Positions 1 to 8,682 of a DNA stretch of 64,000 nucleotides are shown here, one piece after another. Below the pieces are notes generated by a model, which worked only from the letters and a program-made list of their open reading frames with translations, was not told the DNA's origin and searched no databases. Position 1 is the stretch's first letter. Every line of letters begins with the position of its first letter. This DNA is from Nocardioides zhouii (GTDB lineage Bacteria; Actinomycetota; Actinomycetes; Propionibacteriales; Nocardioidaceae), in the NCBI RefSeq assembly GCF_004137345.1, contig NZ_SDWV01000007.1, forward strand, positions 1 to 64,000. The letters run 5' to 3'. Made by a program: the position numbers and the translations under genes.

Positions 1-69
1 CTGAGCACCGCCATCCGCGTCATGGACCCAGCATCAAGCCCGAACCACGCTCAACATTGGAGACACGCC

Positions 70-753
70 CTAGCTGCGCGCGGCCTCGTCGATCAGGGCG
101 GCCAGCGCGGCCGGCTGGGTGAACATCGGCCAGTGGCCGGAGTCGATGTCGACGAAGTCGACGCTGGTGGACTTGGCGAGCTCGGGGATGTCGCCCGACT
201 CCATCCACTCCTTCGCCTGGGCCGGGGAGTACTCCGGGCACACCATCGTCACCGGCACGCCGTAGCGGCGCTCGTCGGTGAGGTGGATGGTGCCCTGCGT
301 GACGGCGGCCGGTACGGCGATGGCGCCGGCCGCGACGCTCGCCTTGAGCTCGGCGGACATGTCGTCGGAGTCCGGGCCCTCGAACGGCTCCCACCCCGGG
401 AACGGCACCACGCCGTCGACCGGGGCGAAGAAGCCGAAGTAGGTCTCGCCATCACCGTTGGGCATGCCGCCCACCAGTGCGACGCGCGCCACCTTCTCGG
501 GCCGGGCGTCGGCGGCGACCCAGGCCAGCGCACAGGCCGCCGAGTGGCCGACCACGAACGCCGGTCCGTCCGTGGCGTCGACCGCGGAGAGGATCGCGGC
601 CACCTGGTCGTCGTACGTCGCCGCGGTGTTGCCGTCGCCCTGCCCGGGCAGCGTGAGGGCCTGGGGACGGTGCCCGAGCCGCTCGAGCTCGGGGACGACG
701 TCGTCCCACGCGGATCCGTCGAGCCACATGCCGGCGATGAGGACGATGTCCAT
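70..753 (-). CDS. alpha/beta hydrolase
   Basis: A 227-residue single-domain alpha/beta hydrolase, probably a cytoplasmic esterase or related enzyme of unknown substrate. The nucleophile elbow reads VVGHSAA (Ser about residue 71), and the likely catalytic His is in SGHWPMF near the C-terminus. The N-terminal strand MDIVLIAGMW leads into the oxyanion region. I chose the ATG at 753 because GGGAGA lies just upstream; an upstream in-frame start at 819 would add a Pro-rich stretch unlike the family. It is divergent from the WYL regulator at 861 with about 107 bp between, a common regulator-target layout, so control by that regulator is plausible but inferred. Confidence 0.85.
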   Translation of the reverse strand: MDIVLIAGMWLDGSAWDDVVPELERLGHRPQALTLPGQGDGNTAATYDDQVAAILSAVDATDGPAFVVGHSAACALAWVAADARPEKVARVALVGGMPNGDGETYFGFFAPVDGVVPFPGWEPFEGPDSDDMSAELKASVAAGAIAVPAAVTQGTIHLTDERRYGVPVTMVCPEYSPAQAKEWMESGDIPELAKSTSVDFVDIDSGHWPMFTQPAALAALIDEAARS

Positions 754-860
754 GGTGTTCTCCCAGTTGAGTGCGGGTGGGGTCGGTGGTGGAGGTACGT
801 CGACCACGCTAACGAGCATTCCGGACGCTCCACGACCGGATCCGGTGGCACCATCGCCCC

Positions 861-1817
861 ATGAGCGAGATCAGCCCGACCGCGCGCGCCCTCCGGGCGC
901 TCGACATCCTGCAGACCCGGCCGGGCATCACGGCCGCCGACCTCGCCCAGCGGCTCGGCGTCACCGAGCGTGCCGCGCGCCGCTACGTCGCGATCCTGCG
1001 CGAGGCCGACATCCCGGTGGAGTCGACCCGCGGGCCGTACGGCGGTTACACCCTGGGCCGGGGCCTGCGGCTGCCACCGCTCGTCTTCTCCGCGACCGAG
1101 GCGCTCGGCCTGGTGATGGCCGCGCTCGACTCCCAGCACGCGGTCGCCGACCCCGACGACCCGGTCGGCTCCGCGCTCGGCAAGATCCTGCGGGTGCTGC
1201 CGAGCAACGTCGCCCGGCAGGCCGTCGCCCTCCGCGAGACCGCTCGCGCCGTGCCCGAGCGCTTCCCGGCCAAGCCCGACGCCACCGTGACCACCGAGCT
1301 GGTGGAGGCCGTCGCGGGGCAGCGCCAGGTGCGGCTCGGCTACCGCACGGCTGCCGGCAACGCTCGTACGTTCGAGGTCGACCCGTGGTCCGTGGTGGTC
1401 CGCTACGGCCGGTGGTACCTGCTCTGCCACTCCCACCACGCCAGCGAGCTGCGCACCTTCCGGATCGACCGGATCACCGAGGTCCACCTCCTCGACGGCA
1501 CCTTCGAGGTGCCCGCCGACCTCGACCCCGCGGCCGAGCTCGAGGCCAACCTGGGCAAGGGCTGGGAGCACGAGACGTACGTCGTGTTTGAGGCGCCGCT
1601 CGAGGAGGTCAGGCCGTGGATCCGGCCCACGCTCGGCGAGCTGCGCGCGCGGCCGGGAGGTGGCTGCGAGCTGGTGGGCACCACGAGCAACGCGACGGCG
1701 TACGCCGGCGAGTGGCTGGCCGGCGTCCCGTTCGCGTTCACCGTCGTGGGAGGTGCGGAGCTGAAGGCTGCGGTGGCGGTGCTGGGGGCGCGCTTCACGG
1801 CCGCCGTCAGCGACTGA
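861..1817 (+). CDS. WYL-domain transcriptional regulator (YafY type)
   Basis: A 318-residue DNA-binding regulator. The N-terminal winged helix (about residues 5-60) contains ITAADLAQRLGVTERAARRY. A linker region follows, then the WYL domain (about 145-215) with the signature GRWYLLCHSHH and the conserved FRIDRI strand, and a C-terminal WCX-like extension. WYL domains sense small ligands or nucleic acid; the ligand here is unknown. The gene is divergent from the hydrolase at 70-753, its likely target. Its 3' end overlaps the convergent gene at 1807-2439 by 11 bp. Confidence 0.9.
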   Translation: MSEISPTARALRALDILQTRPGITAADLAQRLGVTERAARRYVAILREADIPVESTRGPYGGYTLGRGLRLPPLVFSATEALGLVMAALDSQHAVADPDDPVGSALGKILRVLPSNVARQAVALRETARAVPERFPAKPDATVTTELVEAVAGQRQVRLGYRTAAGNARTFEVDPWSVVVRYGRWYLLCHSHHASELRTFRIDRITEVHLLDGTFEVPADLDPAAELEANLGKGWEHETYVVFEAPLEEVRPWIRPTLGELRARPGGGCELVGTTSNATAYAGEWLAGVPFAFTVVGGAELKAAVAVLGARFTAAVSD

Positions 1818-2439
1818 CCGCGACCTCCTTGCCGAGGGTCCAGCCGTCGGAGATCGGGAGGTAGTCGCCGCTCCAGAAGGTGCCCGGGTCGTACCAGGTG
1901 GCGCGGCGGTCGTCTCGCAGGATGCCCATCTCGATGTAGCAGCTCGCCACGATCTCCGCGCAGAACGCCGCCTCGGGGGTGACGCGTCGGGCCCGGTGAC
2001 GGTGCGGGACGTACGCGTCGCGGCCGCGCAGCCAGCGCGCGCCGAGCTTGGTGAGGCTGGGGAAGGAGACGCCGTCGAGGCGCGCGACCGTACGGAGCAT
2101 GCCGTCCTCCTCGACCTGGCCGATCTCCGGCTCGAGCTGGCGCAGCCACGCGTCCTGGCCGTACTCGGTCTGCCACCGCGACACCGCCTCGCGCAGGTCG
2201 TGCAGCTGGACGCCGCGGTGGTGGCCGCCGGTCCACATGTCGACCTGCTTCTTGCCGAGCTCGGCGTGGAAGATCAGCGGCGGCAGGTCGTCGACGACCA
2301 CAGCGATCCCGACGTGGTTGACCGGCGAGTTCGTCACCGCGCGGATCGCCCGGTCGGGCGCGCGGCGCCCACGGAACAGCCAGATGTCGCCGCTCCGGGT
2401 CAGGTCCACCGCCTGGTCGAGGGTCACCGACGTCGCCAT
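1807..2439 (-). CDS. YiiX/NlpC-P60-like permuted papain-fold protein
   Basis: A 210-residue protein resembling the permuted NlpC/P60 (YiiX, poxvirus G6R-like) cysteine hydrolases. The features seen are GDIWLFRGR near the N-terminus, NHVGIAVVVDD (candidate catalytic His, about residue 41) and AAFCAEIVASCY (candidate Cys) about 120 residues later, the reverse of the usual Cys-His order. No signal peptide is seen. The ATG at 2439 starts a protein with a sensible N-terminus; the longer reading to 2634 is not supported. It may cleave lipid or peptide amide bonds; the substrate is unknown. Confidence 0.65.
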   Translation of the reverse strand: MATSVTLDQAVDLTRSGDIWLFRGRRAPDRAIRAVTNSPVNHVGIAVVVDDLPPLIFHAELGKKQVDMWTGGHHRGVQLHDLREAVSRWQTEYGQDAWLRQLEPEIGQVEEDGMLRTVARLDGVSFPSLTKLGARWLRGRDAYVPHRHRARRVTPEAAFCAEIVASCYIEMGILRDDRRATWYDPGTFWSGDYLPISDGWTLGKEVAVSR

Positions 2440-2499
2440 GCCGGGAAGTCTGCCGCACGACCCCGCCTCGCGGTGCGCGGTCGGGGATACGCTCGGGCC

Positions 2500-2670
2500 A
2501 TGCGCGTGTGGAAGCTGCTCGGCCTGGCCGGGATCCTGGCCGGTGTCGCGACCGGTGCCGCGGTCGCCCGCGACGAGCGCGTACGCCGCCACTACGACGC
2601 CGGCGAGATCCGCGACCGCCTCCACGCCCGCCACGACGAGGCCGTCGCCCGGGAGTCCTCGGACTCCTGA
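2500..2670 (+). CDS. small membrane-anchored protein
   Basis: A 56-residue ORF starting MRVWKLLGLAGILAGVATG: a short basic N-terminus, one hydrophobic segment (about residues 5-23), then a charged tail rich in Arg, Asp and His (RRHYDAGEIRDRLHARHDE). It looks like a single-pass or secreted small protein of unknown role. It is divergent from the gene at 1807-2439 and is followed by a large stem-loop at 2691-2753. Coding status rests on the composition and the clear start and stop; no family was recognised. Confidence 0.6.
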   Translation: MRVWKLLGLAGILAGVATGAAVARDERVRRHYDAGEIRDRLHARHDEAVARESSDS

Positions 2671-2690
2671 GCGCTCGTGTGCGCGCCGGG

Positions 2691-2753
2691 GGTAGTCCAG
2701 TGAGGGATGGCTGTCGAGACGGCCTCCGGACAGCCGAAAGTCACTGGACTACC
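2691..2753. terminator. long nested stem-loop between convergent genes
   Basis: GGTAGTCCAGTGA (2691-2703) is exactly complementary to 2741-2753. Inside, GGCTGTC (2709-2715) pairs with 2729-2735, separated from the outer stem by two 5-nt internal-loop strands. No T-tract follows. It fills the gap between the plus-strand small gene and the minus-strand LysE gene, whose stop is at 2754, so it probably ends transcription from both sides. It resembles the hairpin at 24393-24443. Confidence 0.7.
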
Positions 2754-3356
2754 TCAGGAGCCTAGGGCCAGCCGGACCGCAATCGCGAGCATCACCAGCC
2801 CGATGAGGACGTCGAGGACCTGCCAGGCGCGGGGGTTCGCGAGCCGCGGCGCGGCGAGCCGGGCGCCGTACGCCAGACCGGTGAACCAGCCGATGCTGGC
2901 CAGGCACGCGCCGAGGGCGAACCACCAGCGGCCGGGGTGGCCGTGGGTGCCGGCGATCGAGCCGAGCAGCAGGACGGTGTCGAGGTAGACGTGCGGGTTG
3001 AGCCAGGTCAGCGCGACCGCGCGGGCCACCACGCCGCCGCGCGACTCGACCACCGCTCCGTCGACGGCGAGCGCCTGGGTTCGGCGCGCGCGCAGCAGCG
3101 AGGCGAGGCCGTACGCCGTCAGGAACGCGACGCCGAGCCAGCGGATCACCTCGATCGCCCACGGCGCGCGGTCGACCACCACGCCGATGCCGGCGACGCC
3201 GGCCACGATGAGTACTGCGTCGGAGACCGCGCAGATCGCGACGACGACCGCGACATGGCTGCGGCGCAGGCCCTGGCGGAGGACGAAAGCGTTCTGCGCG
3301 CCGATCGCGACGATGAGGGAGAGGCCCGTCAGCAGCCCGGCGGCGATGTCTCCCAC
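2754..3356 (-). CDS. LysE/ArgO family amino acid exporter
   Basis: A 200-residue inner-membrane protein with about six hydrophobic segments. The N-terminus GLLTGLSLIVAIGAQNAFVL carries the GAQN motif typical of LysE/ArgO exporters, and WLNPHVYLDTVLLLGS matches the conserved NPH segment later in the family. It should export basic or other amino acids from the cytoplasm; the exact substrate cannot be read from sequence. No LysG-type regulator is next to it. It is divergent from the ABC exporter at 3491. Confidence 0.9.
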   Translation of the reverse strand: MGDIAAGLLTGLSLIVAIGAQNAFVLRQGLRRSHVAVVVAICAVSDAVLIVAGVAGIGVVVDRAPWAIEVIRWLGVAFLTAYGLASLLRARRTQALAVDGAVVESRGGVVARAVALTWLNPHVYLDTVLLLGSIAGTHGHPGRWWFALGACLASIGWFTGLAYGARLAAPRLANPRAWQVLDVLIGLVMLAIAVRLALGS

Positions 3357-3415
3357 GCGCTCAACCTAGAGGTGCGACAGCAGTGGTCCAGACCCCTGCC
3401 GACACCCCGGCACAC

Positions 3416-3433
3416 CCCTGACGGATGTCAGGG
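3416..3433. promoter_or_regulatory. CCCTGAC-4-GTCAGGG inverted repeat upstream of ABC exporter
   Basis: A perfect 7-bp inverted repeat with a GGAT spacer lies 58 bp upstream of the ATP-binding gene start and about 60 bp from the divergent LysE start. Its dyad form fits a dimeric regulator, for example a NarL-type response regulator, near the exporter promoter. No regulator gene is adjacent. Confidence 0.4.
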
Positions 3434-3490
3434 CAGGCTGGGGGTGATATCCCATGGCTGCCCGCTTCGCAGCCCTGCGAGACTCGTCGC

Positions 3491-4267
3491 ATGACTCAGC
3501 AGCCGGGGGACGCGACGAACGCCGTCGCAGCAAGCGCACGCGACCTGATCAAGGTGTACGGCAAGGGCGAGGCGGAGGTGCGGGCCCTCGACGGTGTGAC
3601 CGTCGACCTCATGCAGGGGGAGTTCACGGCCATCATGGGGCCGTCCGGCTCCGGCAAGTCGACCCTCATGCACTGCCTGGCCGCCCTCGACACCCCGACC
3701 TCCGGCGAGGCCGTCGTCGACGGCACCTCCCTCGGCAAGCTCAAGGACAAGGACCTCACCACGCTGCGCCGGGAGCGGGTCGGCTTCGTCTTCCAGTCGT
3801 TCAACCTCGTGCCCACCCTCAGCGCGGAGGAGAACATCCTGCTGCCGCTGAGCCTCGCCGGCCGCAAGCCCGACCGCGCGTGGTTCGACCAGGTCGTCGA
3901 CGCGGTCGGGCTGCGCCCGCGCCTCGGTCACCGTCCGAGCGAGATGTCGGGCGGCCAGCAGCAGCGCGTCGCCTGCGCCCGCGCGCTGGTCAGCCAGCCG
4001 AGGATCGTCTTCGCCGACGAGCCCACCGGCAACCTCGACTCCACGAGCAGCGCCGAGGTGCTCGGCTTCCTCCGCCGCAGCGTCGACGAGTTCGGCCAGA
4101 CCGTCGTGATGGTGACGCACGACCCCGTCGCGGCGTCGTACACGGACCGGGTGCTGTTCCTCGCCGACGGCGTCATCGTCGACGAGCTGCGCTCGCCCGA
4201 CCGCGACCAGATCCTCGCCAAGATGGCCAGCCTGCAGGACGCCGCCGTGAAGAAGGCGGCGAGCTGA
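3491..4267 (+). CDS. ABC exporter ATP-binding protein (MacB/LolD type)
   Basis: A 258-residue ATPase subunit. It has Walker A GPSGSGKST, Q-loop FQSFN, signature MSGGQQQRVACARA, Walker B IVFADEPTGNLDS and an H-loop in VTHDP. The NLDS after Walker B is typical of the LolD/MacB class that drives FtsX-type permeases. The ATG at 3491 gives the usual N-terminus; the reading from 3425 adds an unsupported leader. The FtsX-family permease begins 1 nt after the stop, so the two form an operon and a transporter, probably exporting a lipid, peptide or drug. Confidence 0.93.
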   Translation: MTQQPGDATNAVAASARDLIKVYGKGEAEVRALDGVTVDLMQGEFTAIMGPSGSGKSTLMHCLAALDTPTSGEAVVDGTSLGKLKDKDLTTLRRERVGFVFQSFNLVPTLSAEENILLPLSLAGRKPDRAWFDQVVDAVGLRPRLGHRPSEMSGGQQQRVACARALVSQPRIVFADEPTGNLDSTSSAEVLGFLRRSVDEFGQTVVMVTHDPVAASYTDRVLFLADGVIVDELRSPDRDQILAKMASLQDAAVKKAAS

Positions 4268-4268
4268 C

Positions 4269-6827
4269 GTGCTCCTCCTGACCTGGCGCAACCTGCTCGC
4301 CCGCAAGGTGCGCCTGCTGATGAGCACGCTCGCGATCGTGCTCGGAATCGGCTTCCTCGCCGGCGTGATGACCTTCAGCACCGGCCTCAACGCCACCTTC
4401 CAGAACATCGTCAGCGGGTCGACCCCCGACGGCCTGGTGCGACCGGCCGGTGACGTCTCGGGCGCCAACGCGGGTGTCGCCACCACGCAGCTGATCACCC
4501 CTGCCGACATCGACAAGATCGGCGCCCTGCCCGAGGTGGCGGCCGCGACCGGCTCCGTCGACGGCTTCGGCTCGTTCCTCCTCGGCAAGGACGACAAGCT
4601 GGTCGGCGGGCAGGGTGCCCCGACGCTGGCGTTCAACTACGCGCCCGGCGAGAACATGGCCGGTGACGAGGTCCTCGAGCTCAGCCAGGGCGGCTGGCCC
4701 GAGAAGCCCGGCGAGGTCACGCTCGACACCTCGTCGGCGGAGCGCGGCGGCTACGACATCGGTGACACCGTCACGATGATCGTGCCGACCGAGGTCCAGG
4801 ACCCCCGGCGTACGTTCACGCTCGTCGGCACCGCCGACTTCAACGGTGGCGGCACGGCCGGCGCGACGCTGGTGCTGCTCGACACGTCGGAGGCGCAGGA
4901 GATCTTCCTCGGCGGCGAGGACGCGTTCACGAGCGTCGCGCTCACCGCAGCGGACGGCGTCTCCCAGACGCAGCTCGCCGATGCCGCGGACGCGGTGGTG
5001 CCGGGGGGCTTCACCGCCGTGACCGGCGACAAGGTGGTCAAGGAGACCCAGGACCAGATCGGCCAGTTCCTCGACGTCATCTCCATCTTCCTGACCACCT
5101 TCGCCGTGATCGCGATCGTGGTCGGCGCCTTCATCATCTTCAACACCTTCTCGATCCTCGTCTCCCAGCGGGTGCGGGAGTCCGCCCTGTTGCGCGCGCT
5201 CGGGGCGAGCAAGAAGCAGGTCACCCGCTCGGTGCTCATCGAGGCGTTCCTGATGGCGGTGGTCGGAGCGACGCTCGGGCTCCTGCTCGGGCTGGGGCTG
5301 TCGCGCCTGCTCGCGGGGCTCTTCCGTACGTTCGGCCTCGACATCGCCGGCGACGTGCTGACCCTCACGCCCTTCACGATCATCGCGGGCTACGTCGTGG
5401 GCATCCTGGTGACGATGGTCGCGGCCTTCGTCCCTGCCCGCCGGGCCGCCAAGGTGCCGCCCGTCGCGGCGATGCGCGACGACCTCGTGGTCCAGGAGAA
5501 GGGAATGGGCCGGCGCCTCGTGCTGGGCTCGATCGCCATGGCCGTGGGCGTCGCCCTCGCCGCGGCCGGGCTGGTCGGAGCACCCGGCACGGACGCCATC
5601 TGGATCGGTGCCGGCGCGGTGATCTGGGTCATCACGACCGCGGTGCTCGCACCCGTCCTCGGCCACCCGGTGCTGGTCGCGTGCCGCGCCGTGTTCGGCC
5701 GGCTGTTCGGCACGGCGGGTCTCCTCGCCGGTGAGAACGCCCTGCGCAACCCGCGTCGTACGGGCGCCACCGCGTCCGCCCTGATGATCGGGCTCGCGGT
5801 CGTCTCGGCCGTCGGCGTCCTCGCCTCGTCGCTCAGCGCGACGAACGACAAGGTGGTCGACGACCAGTTCAAGAGCGACTTCCTCGTGCAGATGCCGACC
5901 TTCCAGGGCTTCCCGTCCGGCTTCGGAGACCGGATGCAGGACGTCGACGGCGTCGACCTGGTCTCGCGCCAGCAGGGCACGCCGGTGAGCGTCGACGTCG
6001 ACGGCACGCCCGACCAGACCTTCGCGATCGGCGTCGACCCCGGCTTCTTCGAGATCTACGACCTCACCATGATCGACGGGACCGACCAGATCTCCGGCCA
6101 CCAGACGCTCCTCAGCGAGGGCCGCGCCGACGACCTGAAGGCCGGTCCCGGCGACACCATCGACGTGGAGTTCCCCGGTGGGAAGAAGATCCCGCTGGAG
6201 GTCGTGGGGGTCTTCGAGGACACCCCGACCACGGGCGGGATCACCTTCCCGCTCTCCGTGCTCGCCGACGCCGGCATCAAGCGCAGCGACTCCACCCTCA
6301 GCATCACCCTCGCCGACGGCGCCGACCGCGCGACGGTCAAGCGGGACCTCGAGGACGTGGTCAAGGACCTGCCGATCCTGTCGGTGCAGGACAAGGAGGA
6401 GTTCAAGGAGCTGATCAGCGGCCAGGTCAACCAGCTGCTCTACGTCATCTACGGACTCCTCGCCCTCGCCGTCGTCATCGCGGTCATCGGCATCGTCAAC
6501 ACCCTCGGGCTCAGCGTCCTCGAGCGGACCCGCGAGATCGGGCTGCTGCGCGCCGTCGGGCTCTCGCGGCGCAAGCTGCGCACCATGATCACCCTCGAGT
6601 CGGTGGCGATCGCCCTGCTCGGCGCCGTCCTGGGGATGGTGGTCGGCCTGGTCATCGGGGTCGTGCTGCGGCAGTCGCTCAAGGACGACCTGACGGTGCT
6701 CTCACTGCCGGTGAGCAACCTGCTGATCTTCCTGGTGGTCGCCGTGATCTTCGGCGTGCTTGCGGCGATCGTCCCCGCCATCCGTGCCTCGCGGATGAAG
6801 GTGCTGGCGGCCATCGCGACGGAGTGA
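4269..6827 (+). CDS. FtsX-family ABC permease
   Basis: An 852-residue permease starting at GTG 4269. The N-terminal helix (LLARKVRLLMSTLAIVLGIGF) is followed by a large extracytoplasmic domain (about 40-245). Two FtsX/MacB-type membrane blocks follow, about 255-400 and 730-850, with further hydrophobic segments around 415-480 and another soluble domain between. The conserved FtsX sequence LRALGASKKQV and its repeat LRAVGLSRRKL mark the two cores. With the ATPase at 3491-4267 it makes a complete transporter; the cargo is unknown. Confidence 0.92.
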   Translation: MLLLTWRNLLARKVRLLMSTLAIVLGIGFLAGVMTFSTGLNATFQNIVSGSTPDGLVRPAGDVSGANAGVATTQLITPADIDKIGALPEVAAATGSVDGFGSFLLGKDDKLVGGQGAPTLAFNYAPGENMAGDEVLELSQGGWPEKPGEVTLDTSSAERGGYDIGDTVTMIVPTEVQDPRRTFTLVGTADFNGGGTAGATLVLLDTSEAQEIFLGGEDAFTSVALTAADGVSQTQLADAADAVVPGGFTAVTGDKVVKETQDQIGQFLDVISIFLTTFAVIAIVVGAFIIFNTFSILVSQRVRESALLRALGASKKQVTRSVLIEAFLMAVVGATLGLLLGLGLSRLLAGLFRTFGLDIAGDVLTLTPFTIIAGYVVGILVTMVAAFVPARRAAKVPPVAAMRDDLVVQEKGMGRRLVLGSIAMAVGVALAAAGLVGAPGTDAIWIGAGAVIWVITTAVLAPVLGHPVLVACRAVFGRLFGTAGLLAGENALRNPRRTGATASALMIGLAVVSAVGVLASSLSATNDKVVDDQFKSDFLVQMPTFQGFPSGFGDRMQDVDGVDLVSRQQGTPVSVDVDGTPDQTFAIGVDPGFFEIYDLTMIDGTDQISGHQTLLSEGRADDLKAGPGDTIDVEFPGGKKIPLEVVGVFEDTPTTGGITFPLSVLADAGIKRSDSTLSITLADGADRATVKRDLEDVVKDLPILSVQDKEEFKELISGQVNQLLYVIYGLLALAVVIAVIGIVNTLGLSVLERTREIGLLRAVGLSRRKLRTMITLESVAIALLGAVLGMVVGLVIGVVLRQSLKDDLTVLSLPVSNLLIFLVVAVIFGVLAAIVPAIRASRMKVLAAIATE

Positions 6828-6846
6828 TCGGTGGCATGATCGTCAC

Positions 6847-7557
6847 GTGATCGAGGCCCTCGGCTGGGGAGCGCTGGGCGCCAGCTCGCTGCTGATCGGC
6901 GCCGCGCTGGCGCTGGTGCGGACGTGGTCGGACCGCGTCGTCGGGCTGGTGCTCGGCTTCGGCGCGGGCGCACTGATCGCGAGCGTGTCCTTCGAGCTCG
7001 CGGAGGAGGGGCTCAAGGTCGGCAGTGCGTACGCCGTGGCGGGCGGGCTGGCCCTGGGCGGCCTCACCTTCTTCGCCGCCGACCGGCTGGTCGAGCGGTG
7101 GGGTGACCGCTCAGGTGGTTCGTCGGCCGGGGCGCCGCTCGCCGTCGGCGCCTTCCTCGACGGCATCCCCGAGCAGGCGGTCCTCGGGATCGGCATCGCG
7201 GCGGGCGGCGGCGTCAGTGCGGCGCTCGTGGTCGCGATCTTCGCCTCCAACCTCCCCGAGGCGATCGGCTCCGCATCCGACATGCGCTCGGGTGGCCGGT
7301 CGGGTCGCTCGATCCTCGGACTGTGGGCTGGTGTCGCTGCCCTCTGTGCCGCCGCGACGGTCGGCGGCGCGGCGCTGTCCGACGTGGTGTCGAGCGAGGG
7401 CCAGGCCTTCATCGACGGCTTCGCAGCCGGCGCGCTGCTCACGATGCTGATCGACTCGATGGTGCCCGAGGCCAAGGACAAGGCGAAGGACCTCGCCGGC
7501 CTGGCCACCGTGGTCGGCTTCGCGATCGCTGCCGGCCTCTCGCTGATCGGTCAGTAG
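6847..7557 (+). CDS. ZIP family metal transporter
   Basis: A 236-residue membrane protein with about eight hydrophobic segments and a GTG start at 6847. It has the ZIP hallmarks in degenerate form: GAFLDGIPEQAVLGIG (helix IV-like) and FASNLPEAIGSA (helix V-like, matching the usual HNxPEG). The metal-binding His residues of classic ZIPs are largely replaced by Asp, Glu and Asn, so specificity could differ from zinc. It begins 19 bp after the permease and may be cotranscribed. The hairpin at 7589-7637 follows. Confidence 0.82.
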   Translation: MIEALGWGALGASSLLIGAALALVRTWSDRVVGLVLGFGAGALIASVSFELAEEGLKVGSAYAVAGGLALGGLTFFAADRLVERWGDRSGGSSAGAPLAVGAFLDGIPEQAVLGIGIAAGGGVSAALVVAIFASNLPEAIGSASDMRSGGRSGRSILGLWAGVAALCAAATVGGAALSDVVSSEGQAFIDGFAAGALLTMLIDSMVPEAKDKAKDLAGLATVVGFAIAAGLSLIGQ

Positions 7558-7588
7558 CCGGCATTCTGCTGTCACTCGGTGCTGATGG

Positions 7589-7637
7589 CGACAGTGGAGC
7601 CAGCGGCCCGACCTAGCGCCCTCGGGCTCCACTGTCG
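7589..7637. terminator. 13-bp stem-loop between convergent genes
   Basis: CGACAGTGGAGCC (7589-7601) is exactly complementary to 7625-7637 with a 23-nt loop. It sits between the ZIP gene stop (7557) and the DinB stop (7642) and can act in both directions. There is no T-tract. Confidence 0.7.
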
Positions 7638-7641
7638 TCGG

Positions 7642-8682
7642 TCAGTAGCCGCCGTCGGGCGGGACCATCTCCCCGCGCACGCCGAGCAGCCGTACGCGTC
7701 GCTGGTCGTCGAGCGCGAGGTAGAGGTCGTACGCCGTCTGCGTGATCACCTCGACGTCGAAGGTCGGCTCGGGCAGCTTGCGCACCTTGGTGAAGGTGAA
7801 GAACGGCGCGAACCGGACCTTGAGGTGCACCCGCTGCACCGCGCGCTCCTCCTTGCGTACGTCGTCGACGACGCGCGCGGCGAGCTCGGCCAGCGCGGCG
7901 CGCACCTCGTCGGGCGTGATCAGGTCGGCCTGGTAGGTCGTCTCTCGGCCGTGTGCGCGTGCCACCCACGGGGTGTCGTCGGGCGTCGTCCGTCCGCCAC
8001 CTCGCCCGAGCCGACCCAGGTGGGAGCCGCTCGCCGGTCCGAAGGCGGCGACCAGTGCCTCCTCGTCTGCCGCGGCCAGGTCGGCGACCGTGCGGATGCC
8101 GATCGCCTCCAGCCGTGCACCGATCTTCGTGCCGACACCCCACAGGGCCGTCGTCGGCCGCTCGCCCATGACCTCCATCCAGTTGTCGCGGGTGAGCCGG
8201 AACGTGCCCTGCGGCTTGCCGAAGTCGGTGGCGATCTTGGCCCGTACGAGCGTGTCGCCGATGCCGACCGAGCAGTGAAGTCCGGTCGCCTCGAGCACCG
8301 CCGCCTGGATCGAGCGGGCCGCCGCGAGCGGGTCGTCGGTCTCGATGCCGACGAACGCCTCGTCCCACCCCAGCACCTCGACGACGGCACCAGGCGTCGC
8401 GCGCAACGTCTGCATCACCACCGCCGACGCGGCCTCGTAGACCGGGAAGTCCACCGGCAGGAACACCGCGTCGGGGCTGCGCCGCTTGGCCAGCTTGAGC
8501 GCCAGCCCGCTGCGCACGCCGTGCGCCCGCGCCTCGTACGACGCCGTCGACACCACCGCTCGTTCGGTGGGGTCGCCCCGCCCGCCCACCACGACCGGCA
8601 GCCCCACGAGCTCGGGGCGGCGCAGCAGCTCGACCGCGACCAGGAACTGGTCCATGTCGACGTGGAGCACCCAGGGGGTCAC
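7642..8682 (-). CDS. dinB: DNA polymerase IV (Y-family)
   Basis: A 346-residue Y-family translesion polymerase. The palm motif VDMDQFLVAVE gives the first catalytic Asp, and the second catalytic site is LGWDEAFVG, where most DinB proteins have SIDEA. The thumb helix-hairpin-helix is in ALWGVGTKIGARLEAIGI, and a little-finger domain follows. The start MTPWVLHVDMDQF is normal for the family. No clear C-terminal beta-clamp-binding peptide was seen. The GWDEA variant occurs in one actinobacterial DinB branch, so activity is expected. Confidence 0.9.
   Translation of the reverse strand: MTPWVLHVDMDQFLVAVELLRRPELVGLPVVVGGRGDPTERAVVSTASYEARAHGVRSGLALKLAKRRSPDAVFLPVDFPVYEAASAVVMQTLRATPGAVVEVLGWDEAFVGIETDDPLAAARSIQAAVLEATGLHCSVGIGDTLVRAKIATDFGKPQGTFRLTRDNWMEVMGERPTTALWGVGTKIGARLEAIGIRTVADLAAADEEALVAAFGPASGSHLGRLGRGGGRTTPDDTPWVARAHGRETTYQADLITPDEVRAALAELAARVVDDVRKEERAVQRVHLKVRFAPFFTFTKVRKLPEPTFDVEVITQTAYDLYLALDDQRRVRLLGVRGEMVPPDGGY

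Noticed and set aside
249..1571. Long minus-strand ORF across the hydrolase and WYL gene
   Set aside because: It is antisense to clear WYL and hydrolase genes, and its composition is typical of GC-rich shadow frames.
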